This document shows positions 62,244 to 64,000 of a stretch of DNA of 64,000 nucleotides, in pieces. The stretch is from positions 143,093-207,092 of the forward strand of contig CBDCXJ010000036.1 of the NCBI GenBank assembly GCA_965223695.1. The letters are read 5' to 3'. Under the pieces are notes generated by a model. The model saw only the letters and a program-made list of their open reading frames with translations, had not been told where the DNA came from and did not search any database. Within the stretch, counting starts at the first letter, position 1. The number at the start of each line of letters is the position of its first letter. The position numbers and the translations under genes are program-made. The stretch is from JAUVPB01 sp965223695 (GTDB lineage Bacteria > Actinomycetota > Thermoleophilia > Gaiellales > Gaiellaceae).

Positions 62244-62600
62244 CTAGATCGCCTTGATCGAGGCAACGAGCGCCCGGATGTCGTCGTCTGCCAGATCCTC
62301 GAACCATTCGTCATCGAGCTGAATCCGATCGACCAGGCCTCCGAATCGCTCTCGAAGCTTTCTCACAACGTCGTCCGGACGCCCGATCACGGCGTACTGC
62401 TCCATCATCTCATCGGTCACCAGCTCGCCCATCTCGCGCCACTGACCTGCGCGGGACATCTCGATGAGAGGGGAGAGCATCGCATCCCAGCCATGCATCT
62501 CGAGAAGCTTCTTGTAGTCGGGGGTCGAAGCGTAGAGGGCAATCCACTCGAAGCTGCCGAAGCGGTGCTGCGTCACAACCTCAAGTGGAAGGAGGTCGTT
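62244..62600 (-). pseudogene. F420-dependent LLM oxidoreductase (TIGR03617-like), C-terminal fragment
   Basis: SFEWIALYASTPDYKKLLEM, HGWDAMLSPLIEMSRAGQWR and EQYAVIGRPDDVVRKLRERF, then GGLVDRIQLDDEW, match the C-terminal third of the MSMEG_2256-type luciferase-like family. The first two thirds, including the flavin/F420-binding barrel, are missing. Upstream of about 62600 the DNA changes to a low-GC gene on the opposite strand, so the enzyme was cut by acquisition of that segment. The frame's nominal start at 62576 is not a real start. Confidence 0.75.
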
Positions 62601-62939
62601 CAGCTGATACAGATTGCGATTCGCTCAGGAACAGCCATAGAGCAGTGCGTTACGAGCATTCTAAAATTACGGCCTCAGATTGACACTCGTCATCTTTATG
62701 TAGGTGCGATTACTGCGGAGTCTCTGAAATCCTACTTGGGATCCATTGCGCAATCAGAACGTGACCGTCTGATCGAAGGGGCGCTCCGGCGGCTCACCAG
62801 ATCGGACTATGACGTTAGAGGAAGGCTAAGTAGTCGAGACTTTACAATTGTAAGCCAGCATGATTTTCCAAAGCTTTTGAACTTGACGGCCGATCAAGTT
62901 GAAGAGGCCGTTAATTCTGCCTTGACAGACTCAAGGTAG
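62600..62939 (+). pseudogene. C-terminal fragment of an unrecognised low-GC gene
   Basis: About 110 residues: VVQLIQIAIRSGTAIEQCVT, SILKLRPQIDTRHLYVGAIT, ..., DYDVRGRLSSRDFTIVSQHD, DFPKLLNLTADQVEEAVNSA. Mixed alpha/beta, no motif I can name. No start codon on the low-GC side fits; the frame extends left only through the antisense of the LLM fragment. It ends 5 nt before the MBL gene, so the two were an operon. Lower GC and A/T-ending codons mark it as foreign. Confidence 0.55.
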
Positions 62940-62944
62940 CAGGC

Positions 62945-63991
62945 ATGAACTACCCGATAGATGTGGTGATGCCATCTGGTGCCGTTCGTCTGGGTCGAGA
63001 TGTGGTTTGTGATGGTTTTGTCGATGAAGCTGTGGTGCGAGTCCAGACTCATGTGCACTCCGATCACATGGACAGATTTGAGACGAGCAAAGGACGCCAG
63101 GAGATAATCGCGAGCGAAGCTACTTTGAGACTGTTGGTCGAAGAATATAATGCGGACATCCCTTATCGATCGAATATAAGGGCGCTGAAAGACTTTGAAG
63201 TCTACAGCAGCGGCAATGTAGAGGTGTCTATAGTGTCGAGTGGGCACATGCTGGGTGCTGTGCAGGTTATTACAGAACTTGAGAATGGGCTGCGTCTAGG
63301 ATATTCAGGAGATTTCCAGTGGCCTTTGGACCACATAATTCAAGTAGACGCACTAGTCTTGGATAGCACATACGGGTCGCCGATCAGCGTGCGAGAGTTC
63401 TCACAGGGAGAATGTGAAGAGCAGTTTGCTGAGTTGGTGCGGCAACTGATCAACAAGGGGCCTGTACATATCACAGCGCATAGAGGCACTATTCAGCGAG
63501 CACTTCAGATCATCAACGACGAAGTAAACTGTCCCGTGATTGGTAGCCAGAGGCTGTCGAAGGAAATCGAAGTGTACAGGGAGTTCGGATACGCAATGAG
63601 GACATTAATTGATTACCTTTCTGACGAGGGAAGAGCTTTGCTAAAGGGTGGATGCTGCGTCAGAGTATACGGTACGGGAGACCAAAAGCCAGTGAACATC
63701 GAGGAAGGAACTAAGATAGCCCTTAGCGCTTATTTTACTCGACCCGACAGTCCAATTGTAGAGTATTCTGAAAGGTCCTACTGTGTCGCAATTTCGAATC
63801 ATGCCGACTTTGAAGAGACGATAGATTACGTGAGAGCCACCAACGCGAGCTTTGTTGTGACTGATAATACGCGAGGGGGCAAGGGGTATGAGCTCGCGGG
63901 CGCGATCAAGCAACGATTGAGTATCGAGGCAAGGCCATCGTCTAGCATGGCTAGCCGGGAATGGGGATGGGGCCCCACTGTAGGAGCGTAG
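62945..63991 (+). CDS. beta-CASP metallo-beta-lactamase nuclease-like protein
   Basis: A 348-residue protein from ATG 62945. The metallo-beta-lactamase core has VRVQTHVHSDHMDRF (HxHxDH), IVSSGHMLGAVQV (His) and LRLGYSGDFQ (bridging Asp). The beta-CASP part follows: ALVLDSTYGSP, a segment with CPVIGSQRLSK, and CVAISNHADFEETIDYVRAT as the His-containing C motif. LDSTYG is typical of the SNM1/CPSF73 and ligase-associated DNA exonuclease group. It should cut DNA or RNA 5' ends using two zinc ions. Codons are much less GC-rich than in the rest of the window. The next gene lies beyond the window. Confidence 0.82.
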   Translation: MNYPIDVVMPSGAVRLGRDVVCDGFVDEAVVRVQTHVHSDHMDRFETSKGRQEIIASEATLRLLVEEYNADIPYRSNIRALKDFEVYSSGNVEVSIVSSGHMLGAVQVITELENGLRLGYSGDFQWPLDHIIQVDALVLDSTYGSPISVREFSQGECEEQFAELVRQLINKGPVHITAHRGTIQRALQIINDEVNCPVIGSQRLSKEIEVYREFGYAMRTLIDYLSDEGRALLKGGCCVRVYGTGDQKPVNIEEGTKIALSAYFTRPDSPIVEYSERSYCVAISNHADFEETIDYVRATNASFVVTDNTRGGKGYELAGAIKQRLSIEARPSSSMASREWGWGPTVGA

Positions 63992-64000
63992 TGCGGGCAT

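Overview
The window is GC-rich bacterial chromosome. It carries one complete 16S-23S-5S rRNA operon, one tRNA-Asn and about 55 intact protein genes, plus an unusual number of broken ones. GC-rich codons, frequent GTG and TTG starts, a PASTA-bearing class A penicillin-binding protein, an F420-type luciferase-like oxidoreductase and SigB-type partner switching point to Actinomycetota, perhaps a deep lineage such as Thermoleophilia. The lineage is an inference from gene content and the look of the rRNA, not from an alignment.

Left part (1-20.1 kb) is ordinary core genome: a 3-hydroxyisobutyrate-type dehydrogenase and aldehyde dehydrogenase pair, a YbaK-like deacylase, ilvE, a DegT aminotransferase, a 3-methyladenine glycosylase, a class A PBP and tyrS. 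The rRNA operon follows, with a recognisable promoter, leader hairpin, RNase III-type processing stems and terminator. Then come an M48 protease, an SDR, a dGTPase-like HD hydrolase, dnaG and tRNA-Asn.

From 20.1 to 25.4 kb the DNA is scarred. The 3' end of tRNA-Asn is repeated 3 kb downstream, flanking a molybdopterin oxidoreductase and fragments of LuxR, WD40 and SnoaL genes. A decayed transposase then sits where a phosphate-transport pair (DUF47 and PiT) has lost its facing ends.

From 25.5 to 39.3 kb lies a dense signalling and stress cluster. It holds a histidine kinase, a receiver-thioredoxin-reductase-like fusion, DUF4395, two RsbW-like proteins around a SigB/SigF-family sigma factor, a STAS antagonist, a GAF-SpoIIE phosphatase, a CBS protein, a response regulator, a PAS kinase, a GGDEF regulator, stress proteins, and BON and GYD proteins. 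Three sites with the identical pattern GTTTGA-N14-GGGTAC, the classic SigB promoter form, lie in gaps of this cluster. One of them drives an unannotated transcript. The simplest reading is a redox- or energy-sensing partner-switching circuit whose sigma factor reads neighbouring promoters.

From 39.3 to 51 kb are mixed accessory genes: a CocE hydrolase, a ZnuA-like lipoprotein, a lactonase-like MBL protein, an aminotransferase, an SDR, a secreted phosphoesterase, an RTX-repeat protein and a YjbQ protein. A complete IS256-type element with a 9-bp target duplication splits a DUF899 gene exactly.

From 51 to 62.6 kb are accreted segments. Three copies of the 3' half of a CAT-anticodon tRNA, with no 5' half, separate gene packets: sthA plus a truncated HDOD gene; an SDR-amidohydrolase-PEP mutase/isocitrate lyase operon; and a catabolic group of SnoaL, SDR, cupin, acyl-CoA synthetase and LLM genes with several truncations. 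The last 1.4 kb has visibly lower GC and encodes a beta-CASP metallo-beta-lactamase nuclease-like protein behind the tail of an unknown gene.
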